Part shown: positions 7,817 to 16,027 of the stretch, piece by piece | Layout of the letters: every line of letters starts with the position of its first letter | How positions within the stretch are numbered: position 1 is the stretch's first letter | From: Ramlibacter sp. WS9 | GTDB taxonomy: Bacteria > Pseudomonadota > Gammaproteobacteria > Burkholderiales > Burkholderiaceae_C | Length of the DNA: 64,000 bases | Direction of reading: 5' to 3' | Assembly: GCF_003797765.1 (NCBI RefSeq) | Contig: NZ_RKMB01000001.1 | Span: forward strand, 310,001 to 374,000 | Program-made: the position numbers and the translations under genes | Notes under the pieces: generated by a model | The model's input: the letters and a program-made list of their open reading frames with translations, nothing else | Told to the model about the DNA's origin: nothing | Databases searched by the model: none

Positions 7817-8620
7817 ATGACAGAACAGAACGTCCTCTACGAAACCCGCGGCGCCGTGGCCCTGGTGACGCTCAACCGCCCGCAGGCCCTGAACAGCTTC
7901 ACCCGCCGCATGCACCAGGCGCTGTGGGATGCGTTCGACAGGATCGAAGCCGACAAGGCCATCCGCGCACTGGTGATCACGGGCGCGGGCCGCGGCTTTT
8001 GCGCCGGCGCCGACCTGGCCGAGTTCGACTTCGAGCCGGGGCCGGACCTGGTCAAGCGCGCCGACCCGGGCCCGGTGATCGACCAGTGCTTCAACCCAAC
8101 GGTTCGCAAGCTCCAGGCCTTGCGCGTGCCGACGATCGCGGCGGTGAACGGCGTGGCGGCCGGGGCGGGCGCCTCGCTGGCTATGACCTGCGACCTGGCT
8201 GTGGCCGCTTCCAACGCCACCTTCATCCAGGCCTTCAGCAAGATCGGGCTGGTGCCGGACGCCGGCGGCACCTGGTTCCTCATCAAGAAGCTGGGGCTCG
8301 CCCGCGCCATGGGCACGGCGATGCTGGGCGACAAGGTCAGCGCCAAAGACGCTAAGGAGTGGGGGATGATCTGGGACGTGGCGGCCGAGGGTGAGGACTG
8401 TGTGGACGCAGCGATGAAACTGGCGCAGCGCTTGGCCACCATGCCCACCAAGGCCCTGGTCGAAACACGCAAGCTGCTGCGGGCCGCCGCGAGCAACGAG
8501 CTCGACCAGCAACTGGATGCCGAGCGCGACACGCAGTCGGCGTTGGGCAAGACGCACGACTACATCGAAGGCGTGATGGCCTTCCGCGAGAAGCGTCCAG
8601 CCAACTTCAAGGGCGAATAA
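7817..8620 (+). CDS. paaG: PaaG, 1,2-epoxyphenylacetyl-CoA isomerase
   Basis: 267 residues, crotonase family. The first hydratase glutamate is replaced ([12 protein letters not shown] at 112-123), while [14 protein letters not shown] supplies Asp148, the pattern of PaaG isomerases that open ring-1,2-epoxyphenylacetyl-CoA to the oxepin. The CAGADLAEF oxyanion-hole motif is intact. The start has GGAGA eight bases upstream. The next gene, paaI, is separated by a dispersed repeat. The ring-hydroxylating paaABCDE and the ring-cleaving paaZ genes are not in this window, so the pathway must be completed elsewhere. Confidence 0.9.
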   Translation: MTEQNVLYETRGAVALVTLNRPQALNSFTRRMHQALWDAFDRIEADKAIRALVITGAGRGFCAGADLAEFDFEPGPDLVKRADPGPVIDQCFNPTVRKLQALRVPTIAAVNGVAAGAGASLAMTCDLAVAASNATFIQAFSKIGLVPDAGGTWFLIKKLGLARAMGTAMLGDKVSAKDAKEWGMIWDVAAEGEDCVDAAMKLAQRLATMPTKALVETRKLLRAAASNELDQQLDAERDTQSALGKTHDYIEGVMAFREKRPANFKGE

Positions 8621-8622
8621 AA

Positions 8623-8724
8623 ATGACCCACCCCCGAAGCGCCTTCAGCGCCTCCCCCTCAAGGGGGCGCCACCAGCGGCCCGGCAAAGCCGGTTCCGCG
8701 GTGGCCCCCGAATGGGATCACTGA
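8623..8724 (+). repeat. Dispersed repeat, subfamily B, with 33-codon linker ORF between paaG and paaI
   Basis: Positions 8664-8709 are identical over 46 bases to 31549-31594 (starting GGGGCGCCACCAGCGG, ending GCGGTGGCCCCC). An inverted CCCCCTCAAGGGGG lies at 8654-8667. ATG at 8623, two bases after the paaG stop, opens a 33-residue frame (MTHPRSAFSASPSRG...) whose TGA (8722-8724) lies one base before the paaI ATG. Confidence 0.85.
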
Positions 8725-8725
8725 C

Positions 8726-9160
8726 ATGAACGAACGTGATCTGGCCGCGCGCGTGGGCGAGACGATGTTCGCGGCCGACCGCGCCAGCCGCGACTTCATG
8801 GGCATGGAACTGGTGAGCTGCGAACCGGGCCGCGCAGTGCTGCGCATGACCGTGCGCGAGTCCATGCTCAACGGGCACGACATCTGCCATGGCGGCCTCA
8901 TCTTCACCCTGGCCGATTCGACCTTTGCCTTCGCCTGCAACAGCCGCAACAACGTGACGGTGGCGGCGGGTTGCAGCATCGAATTCCTCAAACCCGTGCA
9001 ACGGGGCGACGTGCTCACTTGCGAGGGCATCGAGAAGACTCTGCAGGGCCGGCACGGCATCTACGACATGACGGTCACCAACCAGGCCGGTGAAACGGTC
9101 GCGATGTTTCGCGGCAAGAGCACGCAGATCAAAGGCAACGTCGTCGCGGGGTTGGCATGA
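8726..9160 (+). CDS. paaI: PaaI, hydroxyphenylacetyl-CoA thioesterase
   Basis: 144 residues, hotdog fold. The motif NGHDICHGGLIFTLADSTFA followed by FACNS matches PaaI thioesterases, with the aspartate of LADS as the catalytic residue. The enzyme hydrolyses dead-end ring-hydroxylated phenylacetyl-CoA esters, freeing CoA. The gene overlaps paaK by four bases (ATGA). Its own ribosome binding site is weak (GGGATCAC region), which makes coupling with the repeat-encoded linker ORF upstream plausible. Confidence 0.9.
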   Translation: MNERDLAARVGETMFAADRASRDFMGMELVSCEPGRAVLRMTVRESMLNGHDICHGGLIFTLADSTFAFACNSRNNVTVAAGCSIEFLKPVQRGDVLTCEGIEKTLQGRHGIYDMTVTNQAGETVAMFRGKSTQIKGNVVAGLA

Positions 9161-10455
9161 ACACATTCCCGCTGGAGCCCATCGAGAAAGCCGGCGTCGA
9201 CGAGCTGCGCGGGCTGCAGCAAAAGCGCCTGAAGGCGACCCTGCGCCATGCCTACGACAATTCGCCGGTCTACCGCGCGAAGTTCGACGCGGCGGGGGTC
9301 CACCCGGACGATTGCCGCACGCTGGCGGACCTGGCGAAGTTTCCCTTCACCACCAAGAGCGACCTGCGGGACAGTTACCCATTCGGCATGTTCGCGGTGC
9401 CGCGCGAGCAATGCGCACGCATCCATGCCTCGAGCGGCACCACCGGCAAACCCACCGTGGTGGGCTACACCAAGAACGACATCGACACGTGGGCCCATGT
9501 GATGGCGCGCAGCATCCGCGCGTCGGGCGCGCGGCCGGGCGACCTGGTGCACGTGAGCTACGGCTACGGGCTCTTCACCGGCGGGCTGGGCGCGCACTAT
9601 GGCGCAGAAAAACTGGGTCTGACAGTGGTTCCATTCGGCGGCGGGCAGACCGAGCGCCAGGTGCAACTGATCAACGACTTCCGCCCCGACATCATCATGG
9701 TGACGCCAAGCTACATGCTGGCCATCGCCGATGAATTCGAGCGGCAGGGGCTGGACCCGGCGAAGGCCAGCCTGCGCCTCGGCATCTTTGGCGCGGAGCC
9801 CTGGACCAACGACATGCGCATGGCTATCCAGCAACGCATGAACATCGAAGCCGTGGACATCTACGGGCTTTCGGAAGTGATGGGCCCGGGCGTCGCTAAC
9901 GAATGCGTCGAGACCAAGGACGGCCCCACGATCTGGGAAGACCACTTCTATCCCGAGATCATCGACCCGGACACGGGCGCGGTGCTGCCGGACGGCGAAT
10001 TCGGCGAACTGGTCTTCACCAGCCTCACCAAAGAGGCGCTGCCCATCATCCGCTACCGCACGCGCGACCTGACGCGCCTGTTGCCCGGCACGGCGCGCAC
10101 CATGCGCCGCATGGAAAAGATCACCGGCCGCAGCGACGACATGATGATCGTGCGGGGCGTCAATGTCTTTCCGACGCAGATCGAGGAGCTGATTCTGAAG
10201 CGCGCGGAACTCGCGCCGCACTACCTGTGCATCCTCACGCGTGAGGGGCCGCTCGACGCACTGACGGTCGCCGTCGAAGCGCGCCATGATGTGGCGCAGG
10301 ATTCCGAACAAGCCCAGGCGGCGGCGCAGCAACTGGCGCACGATATCAAGACCTTCATCGGGACGTCCGCGAAGATCGAAGTGCGCGCGGCGGGCGGGAT
10401 CGAGCGCAGCGGGGGCAAGGCGAAGCGAGTCCTCGACCAACGCAAGGGTCTCTAG
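9157..10455 (+). CDS. paaK: PaaK, phenylacetate-CoA ligase
   Basis: 432 residues, the normal length. It adenylates phenylacetate and transfers it to CoA, the first step of the pathway. The AMP-binding P-loop ASSGTTGKPTVVGYT (about residues 88-102), the IYGLSEVMGPG motif and the C-terminal hinge TGRSDDMMIVRGVNVFP are all in place. It begins in the paaI stop codon, and its stop overlaps the convergent DUF3108 gene by four bases. Confidence 0.95.
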   Translation: MNTFPLEPIEKAGVDELRGLQQKRLKATLRHAYDNSPVYRAKFDAAGVHPDDCRTLADLAKFPFTTKSDLRDSYPFGMFAVPREQCARIHASSGTTGKPTVVGYTKNDIDTWAHVMARSIRASGARPGDLVHVSYGYGLFTGGLGAHYGAEKLGLTVVPFGGGQTERQVQLINDFRPDIIMVTPSYMLAIADEFERQGLDPAKASLRLGIFGAEPWTNDMRMAIQQRMNIEAVDIYGLSEVMGPGVANECVETKDGPTIWEDHFYPEIIDPDTGAVLPDGEFGELVFTSLTKEALPIIRYRTRDLTRLLPGTARTMRRMEKITGRSDDMMIVRGVNVFPTQIEELILKRAELAPHYLCILTREGPLDALTVAVEARHDVAQDSEQAQAAAQQLAHDIKTFIGTSAKIEVRAAGGIERSGGKAKRVLDQRKGL

Positions 10456-11507
10456 CGCTGCTCGATCTTCAACACCATCAAATCGAGATGGGCCTCGTCG
10501 CCCATCTTCACGCGGATGCGCACCGGCAAATACTGCAGGCTGGGCGCGAACCACATCTCGGCGGTGATGTTGCCGCGCGGGTTGGCGATGGGACGGGGCT
10601 TGAGGTGAAACGCCTCGATCGGGCCGAGCTCGGGCAGCTGGAGCGTTTCGCGCGCGACCACGTCGTAGGTCCACAGGTCCACCGCCCCCGGCCGCGCCAT
10701 CCAGAAGCTCACGCTGCGGCCCACCTCCAGCGTCTCCTGCCCGCTCGAGAAGCGGTGGCTGAGCTCGACGAATTGGCTGGCCGTGTCCTGCACACCCGCC
10801 GGCCGGGGCACATTGCGGCCGTCGTGCAGCACGATGGCTTCGGCGCCCAATCGCACGCCGCGGGTGCGATTCGGTTGCGATTCTTCGTACGCCTTCGGTG
10901 CCAGGCCCTGGGGGGTGACTTCGCCCTGGCTCGTCATGCTGACGGACAGCACAGTGAGGTCGATCTCCACCCGCGTTTGATAGTTGCCCTCCTGGCGCTG
11001 CCATTGGACGCGCGCGTTCCCATGAAGATCGCCGCGCCAGTAGCCGCCCAGGCGGTAGTTCAAGCGCGTATCGGCGGGCCAGCTGTCCAGTGCACCAACA
11101 GCGGCGGAGGCGGGTGATCCAGGCGCATTGGCGGCGGCAACGGTTTCCTGCGCGGCAGGCGGCACAGGCTCGGGGGGCGGCGGCGTTACGGGGGACGAGG
11201 CGGGCGGTGCCGGCGCAGACGCTGAAGGCGCCGCAGGCACGGGAGCGGGCTTGTTGTCGATCGCCGCGACCGCCACGCGCCGCGGCTTCGGACGCGGGGC
11301 GACATGAACCACAGCCTGGGGTGGAACGGTCACCGTTTCGGGGCGCAGCAATCGGGTGAACATCGGCGCGGCCAGCGGCCGCAGCCGAGGCGGCGACTCC
11401 AGCTCGCGCGCCAGCCATTGCAGCACCAGCCCGTGAAACACCAGCACGGCCACCAGCAGCGCCAGCAGCCGGCGGCCGGTGTGGCTCAGGCGTGCGAGGC
11501 CAGCCAT
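10452..11507 (-). CDS. DUF3108 domain protein with TonB-like N-terminus
   Basis: 351 residues from the ATG at 11507; a longer frame reaches 11546, deeper into the upstream gene. One N-terminal membrane segment (about 14-32, LLALLVAVLVFHGLVLQWLA) is followed by a Pro/Ala-rich periplasmic stretch (about 70-130) resembling a TonB linker. The rest (about 135-351) is the DUF3108 domain, including LNYRLGGYWRGDLHGNARV and a Trp-rich SFWMARPGAVDLWTYDVV stretch. The domain's function is unknown to me; it is predicted to act in the periplasm. It overlaps the 3' end of the M61 peptidase gene by about 20 bases and is probably co-transcribed with it. Confidence 0.8.
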   Translation of the reverse strand: MAGLARLSHTGRRLLALLVAVLVFHGLVLQWLARELESPPRLRPLAAPMFTRLLRPETVTVPPQAVVHVAPRPKPRRVAVAAIDNKPAPVPAAPSASAPAPPASSPVTPPPPEPVPPAAQETVAAANAPGSPASAAVGALDSWPADTRLNYRLGGYWRGDLHGNARVQWQRQEGNYQTRVEIDLTVLSVSMTSQGEVTPQGLAPKAYEESQPNRTRGVRLGAEAIVLHDGRNVPRPAGVQDTASQFVELSHRFSSGQETLEVGRSVSFWMARPGAVDLWTYDVVARETLQLPELGPIEAFHLKPRPIANPRGNITAEMWFAPSLQYLPVRIRVKMGDEAHLDLMVLKIEQR

Positions 11508-13246
11508 GGCTGGGCCCGGGCCGCGTCGCGCAAGACCAGGCGCCATGTCGTGACAGCCGGCGGCAGGTTCAGTTCCAGGCGCAGCATCCGCCGGTCACGC
11601 GCGACCAGCGCGGTGACTTTCTTATGGGCGCCCGCATAGAACAGCAGGTCGTCCAGCTTGGTCAGGCGCCACCCTGTACCGGCGACCTCGACGCCCAGCC
11701 ACTCGTCGTTGGCGGCGATGCCTGCCTGTTCGGCGGCGCCGCCTCGCAGCACGGTCTTGACCTGGATCCCGGACGCCTCGGTGACGCGCACGCCCAGGCG
11801 CTGCTGCAGTTGCGACGGCTCTTCCAGCACGCCGATGCCGTGCGGCTGCAGCACGTCCTCCAGCGGGAGCTCGCGCGTGCCGTGCACCCAGGCGGCGATC
11901 TCACGGGTGAAGGCGCGTCCGCCCAGCTCCTTGAGCACGGCCGCGAAGTCGGCTTCGGTCATCGGGCCGGCCTTGCAACGCACCCACAGCGCACGCATCA
12001 CCTCGTCCAGGTTGGTGTGGCCCTCGGCGCGCAGCGTCAAATCGAAGCACAGCGCCACCAGCGCGCCCTTGGTGTAGTAGCTCACGGTGGCATTGGCCGT
12101 GTTCTCGTCCTGCCGGTAGTACTTGACCCAGGCGTCGAAGCTGGCCTGTGCCACCGCCTGCACTTCGCGTCCGGGTGTCTGCAGCACCTGGTTGATGGTC
12201 TTGTTCAGCAGCTTCAGGTAAGTCGCGTCGTCGATCAGCCCGCCGCGGCGCAGCAGCAGGTCGTCGTAGTAGCTCGTGAACCCCTCGAAAAACCACAGCA
12301 GCTGGGTGTAGTTTTCCCGGCCGTAGTCGTAGTGCGTGAATTCCGCGGGCCGCAGGTGCTTCACGTTCCAGGTGTGGAAGTACTCGTGGCTGATGAGGCC
12401 CAGCAAGGTGACGTAGCCGTCGGTCATGCGCGCCTCACCCAGGCGCGGCAGGTCGCGGCGCGAGGCGATCAGCGCCGTGGAGTTGCGGTGCTCCAGCCCG
12501 CCGTAGCCGTCGTCGACGGCGTTGAGCATGAACAGGTAGCTCTTGTGCGGCGGGCGCTTCCGGTCGTGCCAGAAGCGGATCTCGGTCTCGCAAATCTTGT
12601 GCACGTCGGCCAGCAGGCGCGCGCTGTCGAAGGATTCGACCGCCCCGGCCACCACCAGCCGGTGCGGCACGCCGCCGGCCTTGAAATCGGCGCTCCAGAA
12701 GGTGCCCATCTCCACCGGACAGTCGACCAGTTCGTCGTAGTCGGCCGCCAGATAAGTGCCGAAGCCGCGCTTGCCGACCTTGTGCGGGGCCAGGCCGGTG
12801 GCGGCTTCCCAATGTGCGATGCCCTTGCCGGCCACCAGCTCGAGCGAGTGCACGACGCTCTCCTGGCCGTGCACCTTCAGGCACAGGCTGGTGCCGTTGA
12901 AGAAGCCGCGCTGGGTGTCGAGCCAGGCCGTGCGCACCGAGTTGTCGAAGGCGTAGACCTCGTACGTCAGCACCAGCGGGCTGCTGGGCACGCACTCGAT
13001 TTGCCAGTTGTGTTTGTCGACCTGCTGTACCGCGACGGCGCGGCCCGCTTGCCGGGCGGCCAGGCGCTGCAGGTTCTTGGAGAACTCGCGCACCAGGTAG
13101 CTGCCGGGGATCCACACCGGGAGCGACACGCGCTGCTGCGCGGCGGGCTGGTCGATGCTGAGGGTGACGCGGAACAGGTGCGCGTGCAGGTCGGCCGCTT
13201 CGACGCGGTAATGCACGCTTGCGCCGCGGGGCGAAGAGGAGGTCAC
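11486..13246 (-). CDS. M61-family glycyl aminopeptidase
   Basis: 586 residues. The zinc site HEYFHTWNVKHLRP lies near residue 285, with the distal glutamate in the ENYTQLLWFFEGFTSYY segment. An N-terminal immunoglobulin-like domain (1-175) precedes the catalytic domain, and a PDZ-like domain follows (about 490-570). The family removes N-terminal glycine or alanine residues. No signal peptide is seen with this start. I chose the GTG at 13244-13246, which overlaps the dsbC stop (GTGA), because upstream codons in this frame lie within dsbC and are not family-like. Confidence 0.9.
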   Translation of the reverse strand: MTSSSPRGASVHYRVEAADLHAHLFRVTLSIDQPAAQQRVSLPVWIPGSYLVREFSKNLQRLAARQAGRAVAVQQVDKHNWQIECVPSSPLVLTYEVYAFDNSVRTAWLDTQRGFFNGTSLCLKVHGQESVVHSLELVAGKGIAHWEAATGLAPHKVGKRGFGTYLAADYDELVDCPVEMGTFWSADFKAGGVPHRLVVAGAVESFDSARLLADVHKICETEIRFWHDRKRPPHKSYLFMLNAVDDGYGGLEHRNSTALIASRRDLPRLGEARMTDGYVTLLGLISHEYFHTWNVKHLRPAEFTHYDYGRENYTQLLWFFEGFTSYYDDLLLRRGGLIDDATYLKLLNKTINQVLQTPGREVQAVAQASFDAWVKYYRQDENTANATVSYYTKGALVALCFDLTLRAEGHTNLDEVMRALWVRCKAGPMTEADFAAVLKELGGRAFTREIAAWVHGTRELPLEDVLQPHGIGVLEEPSQLQQRLGVRVTEASGIQVKTVLRGGAAEQAGIAANDEWLGVEVAGTGWRLTKLDDLLFYAGAHKKVTALVARDRRMLRLELNLPPAVTTWRLVLRDAARAQPWLASHA

Positions 13247-13974
13247 TGCTTGATGTCGGCCAACAGCTTCTCGACGTCCGCCGCGGCGATCGCGCCCGGG
13301 ACGCGGGTGCCGTTGGTGAAGATCATGGTCGGCGTGCCGGTGATCTTGTACTTGCGGCCGAACTCGACGTTGCGGCTCACGGCCGCGGTGTCGCAACTCG
13401 CGGCGGCGATGCCCTGGTCGCGCACCATGTAATCGAGCCAGGCCTTGCCCTTGTCCTTGGCGCACCAGAGGTTGCGCGACTTGGCGTCGGAATCGGGGCC
13501 CAGGATGGGGTAGAGGAACATGTAGATGGTGACGTTGTCCACCTTCTGCAGGTCGCGCTCGAAACGTTTGCAGTAGCCGCAGTTCGGGTCTTCGAACAGC
13601 GCGACCTTGCGCTTGCCGTTGCCGCGCACGATGGGGAACGCGTCCTTCAGCGGCAGCGCCGCGAAGTCGATCGCCATGAGTTTTTCGGTGCGCTCCTCGG
13701 TCAGGTTGCGCTGCGCCTTGGCGTCGATGAGCTGGCCATGGATGACGAAGTTGCCCTCGGCGTCGGTGTAGTACACGTCCATCCCGATGCGGATCTCGTA
13801 CAGCCCCGGCATCGGCGTGCGGGTCACCTCGTCGATCTTGCCCATTTGCGGCAGCCGGTCGGCCAGGTTCTTGCGGATCGCCGCTTCCTGGCCCTGCGCA
13901 TGCACTTGCGTTGCCGCGGCAACGAGCCCGACGGCCAACAGCGTTGCCAACACAATGTTCTTGATCGATTTCAT
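13243..13974 (-). CDS. dsbC: DsbC, periplasmic disulfide isomerase
   Basis: 243 residues. A Sec signal peptide (MKSIKNIVLATLLAVGLVAA then ATQVHAQ) leads to an N-terminal dimerisation domain (about 28-90) and a thioredoxin-fold catalytic domain. The active site is DPNCGYCKRF (Cys132, Cys135); a second, structural cysteine pair lies in LWCAKD and AASCDT. The conserved cis-proline loop is GTPTMIF. The protein rearranges wrong disulfides in exported proteins and is kept reduced by DsbD, which is not in the window. It lies ten bases after the ubiH-like gene on the same strand. Confidence 0.95.
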   Translation of the reverse strand: MKSIKNIVLATLLAVGLVAAATQVHAQGQEAAIRKNLADRLPQMGKIDEVTRTPMPGLYEIRIGMDVYYTDAEGNFVIHGQLIDAKAQRNLTEERTEKLMAIDFAALPLKDAFPIVRGNGKRKVALFEDPNCGYCKRFERDLQKVDNVTIYMFLYPILGPDSDAKSRNLWCAKDKGKAWLDYMVRDQGIAAASCDTAAVSRNVEFGRKYKITGTPTMIFTNGTRVPGAIAAADVEKLLADIKQ

Positions 13975-13984
13975 TCTTTGTCCA

Positions 13985-15136
13985 TCACTTCAAAATCTGC
14001 CCCATGGCCCGGCGCGCGACCCAGGCCTTGAGTGGCCCGCTGCGGTCGAATCCCGTCATGCCCCAATTGCGCAGGCCCCGCCACGGCTCGGCCTGCTGCG
14101 CAAACAGCTGCTGCAGGCCGTCGGTGGTGGCGCTCATTGCCAGCACGTCGGCCTTGCGTGAGCGCTCATACCGCCGCAGCAGCCGCAAGTCGCCGGCGCC
14201 GCGCCAGTATTCGCGCTCATGCAGGACCTTCGCCAATTCCCTCGCATCCGCCAGCCCCAGGTTCAGCCCCTGTCCGGCCAGGGGGTGCACCGTGTGGGCC
14301 GCGTCGCCCGCCAGCACCCAGCCCGAGTGCACCCCGGGAAGCAAGCTTCCCGGGGACCCCGCTTGCCCGCACCATCGGTCGGCCTGCGCCAGCTGCAGCG
14401 GCCACACGGCGCGCTCGCTGGCCAAGACCATCTTGCCCAGGGCACCCTGGCTGGCCGCCTCGACCTGCGCCGCGAATGCCGCGGCGTCCAATGCCTGCAG
14501 CGCCGGAGCGCGTTGCTCTTGAACTGACCAGACAACGGCCACCGAGTTCCCGGCCGCGCCGCCCAAAGGCAGGAATGCCAGGATTTCGCCTTCGGCGAAC
14601 CACTGGCGCGCCACCTGCCCATGGGGTTTTTCACAGTGCATGCGCGCCGCGATGGCCCGCTGCGAGTAGGGCGTGACGTTGTACTGGACGCCGAACTCCG
14701 CCCGCGTGATGCTGGCCTTGCCCTCGCACACCGCGGTGAGCGGCGCGGGCTGGGCGGTGTCCAGCCATTCGACCAGCGGCTGGTAGCGCAAGGCATCGGC
14801 CAGGCGCTCCTGCAATGCCTGGACCTCGACGATCCACGCCAGGGCCGGTGCCCCTTCGCCCGCGGCGCTGAACTGCACGTGGCCACCGTCGTCGCCATGG
14901 ACTTCCATGGCGCGCACCGCGGTGGCATGTTGTTCGTCGGGCCATGCCCGCACGGTTTCCAGCAGTTCCCTGGACGCGGTGTTGAGTGCGTAGGCGCGTA
15001 CGTCGCTGGCCGCACCGCCGGGAAAGTCGGGGCCGCGCACGAGGCCTACGCGCAGGCGCTCGCGCGCCAGCAAAAGAGCCAGGGTGCGGCCGACAATACC
15101 GGCACCGCGGATACAGACATCGAGGGCTTGCGGCAT
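13985..15136 (-). CDS. UbiH-family FAD-dependent ubiquinone hydroxylase
   Basis: 383 residues. An N-terminal dinucleotide fold, IRGAGIVGRTLALLLARERL, and the C-terminal FAD motif GDAAHTVHPLAGQGLNLGLADA mark the UbiH/UbiF/VisC hydroxylase family of ubiquinone ring hydroxylation. Which ring position is modified cannot be decided by eye. The family's usual DG motif region is present but divergent near 155-185. Just before the second FAD motif the segment QAGSPGSLLPGVHSG is encoded by a perfect hairpin (14332-14355) that looks inserted. The gene is divergent from the MOSC gene by 30 bases and is followed by dsbC. Confidence 0.85.
   Translation of the reverse strand: MPQALDVCIRGAGIVGRTLALLLARERLRVGLVRGPDFPGGAASDVRAYALNTASRELLETVRAWPDEQHATAVRAMEVHGDDGGHVQFSAAGEGAPALAWIVEVQALQERLADALRYQPLVEWLDTAQPAPLTAVCEGKASITRAEFGVQYNVTPYSQRAIAARMHCEKPHGQVARQWFAEGEILAFLPLGGAAGNSVAVVWSVQEQRAPALQALDAAAFAAQVEAASQGALGKMVLASERAVWPLQLAQADRWCGQAGSPGSLLPGVHSGWVLAGDAAHTVHPLAGQGLNLGLADARELAKVLHEREYWRGAGDLRLLRRYERSRKADVLAMSATTDGLQQLFAQQAEPWRGLRNWGMTGFDRSGPLKAWVARRAMGQILK
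14332..14355. repeat. 24-base perfect hairpin inside the ubiH-like gene
   Basis: CCCCGGGAAG-CAAG-CTTCCCGGGG has 10-bp perfect arms. It encodes part of an extra loop just before the GDAAH motif. Perfect inverted repeats of this length are rare inside coding sequence. Confidence 0.8.
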
Positions 15137-15166
15137 AGAGGGGATTGTAGGAGGCACAATTCCTTC

Positions 15167-16027
15167 ATGAACTCCACCCCCGACGTCACCGCCCGCATCG
15201 CCCGCCTGTTCATCTACCCCGTCAAGTCCTGCGCGGGCGTTGAAGTGAGTGAGGCGGTGCTGACCGAAACCGGGCTCGACCTGGACCGGGCCTGGATGCT
15301 GGTGGACGAGGAGGGCGAGTTCGTGAGCCAGCGCGAATTGCCGCGCATGGCGCTGGTCAAGCCCCAGCTCAAGCACTATGAAGTCGTGCTGCGCGCACCC
15401 GGCATGCTCGCGCTGCACCTGCAGATCGACGCCGTGGAAGCCCCGGCGCGCGTGCGGGTGTGGGACGACGAGGTGAATGCCTACGACATGGGCGACACCG
15501 CGGCCCAGTGGTTCAGCGATTTCCTGGGCAAGAAGCTGCGGCTGGTGCGTTTCGATCCCGAGCAGCGCCGTGTCTCCAACCGCAAGTGGACCGGCGACGT
15601 CGAAGCCCTCAACCAGTTCAGTGACGGCTTCCCCGTCCTGGTGGCGAGCGAGGCTTCGCTGGCCGAGCTCAATCGGCGGCTGGCGGCCGCGGGCCACGCC
15701 GAGGTGGGCATCGAGCGCTTCCGGCCCAACATTGTCCTGGCCGGCGTGGATGCGCATGACGAGGACCGGCTGGACACGATGCGCATCCGTGCCGACGAGG
15801 AAGTGCATCTGCGGCCGGTCAAGCCCTGCCCGCGCTGCCCCATCCCGAACATCGACCCGGCCACCGCCCAGAGCAGCCCCGAGGTCAGCGACACACTGCA
15901 GGCCTATCGCAAGAACGACGTGGTGGGCGGCGCCGTGACTTTCGGCATGAACGCCATCGTGCTGCAGGGGTTGGACCAGACCCTCAGGGTCGGCCAGTCC
16001 GTCACTGCCGATTGGCGCTTCGAGTAA
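15167..16027 (+). CDS. MOSC domain protein (YcbX/MOSC N-terminal type)
   Basis: 286 residues. A MOSC N-terminal beta-barrel (ARIARLFIYPVKSCAGVEVS ... LDLDRAWMLVDEEGEFVSQR) is followed by the MOSC domain with the molybdenum-cofactor-binding cysteine region RPVKPCPRCPIPNIDP. Related proteins (mARC, YcbX) reduce N-hydroxylated compounds using Moco and take electrons from a ferredoxin domain. That C-terminal ferredoxin domain is absent here, so a separate partner would be needed. The 3' end overlaps the convergent GGDEF-like gene by 26 bases. Confidence 0.88.
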   Translation: MNSTPDVTARIARLFIYPVKSCAGVEVSEAVLTETGLDLDRAWMLVDEEGEFVSQRELPRMALVKPQLKHYEVVLRAPGMLALHLQIDAVEAPARVRVWDDEVNAYDMGDTAAQWFSDFLGKKLRLVRFDPEQRRVSNRKWTGDVEALNQFSDGFPVLVASEASLAELNRRLAAAGHAEVGIERFRPNIVLAGVDAHDEDRLDTMRIRADEEVHLRPVKPCPRCPIPNIDPATAQSSPEVSDTLQAYRKNDVVGGAVTFGMNAIVLQGLDQTLRVGQSVTADWRFE

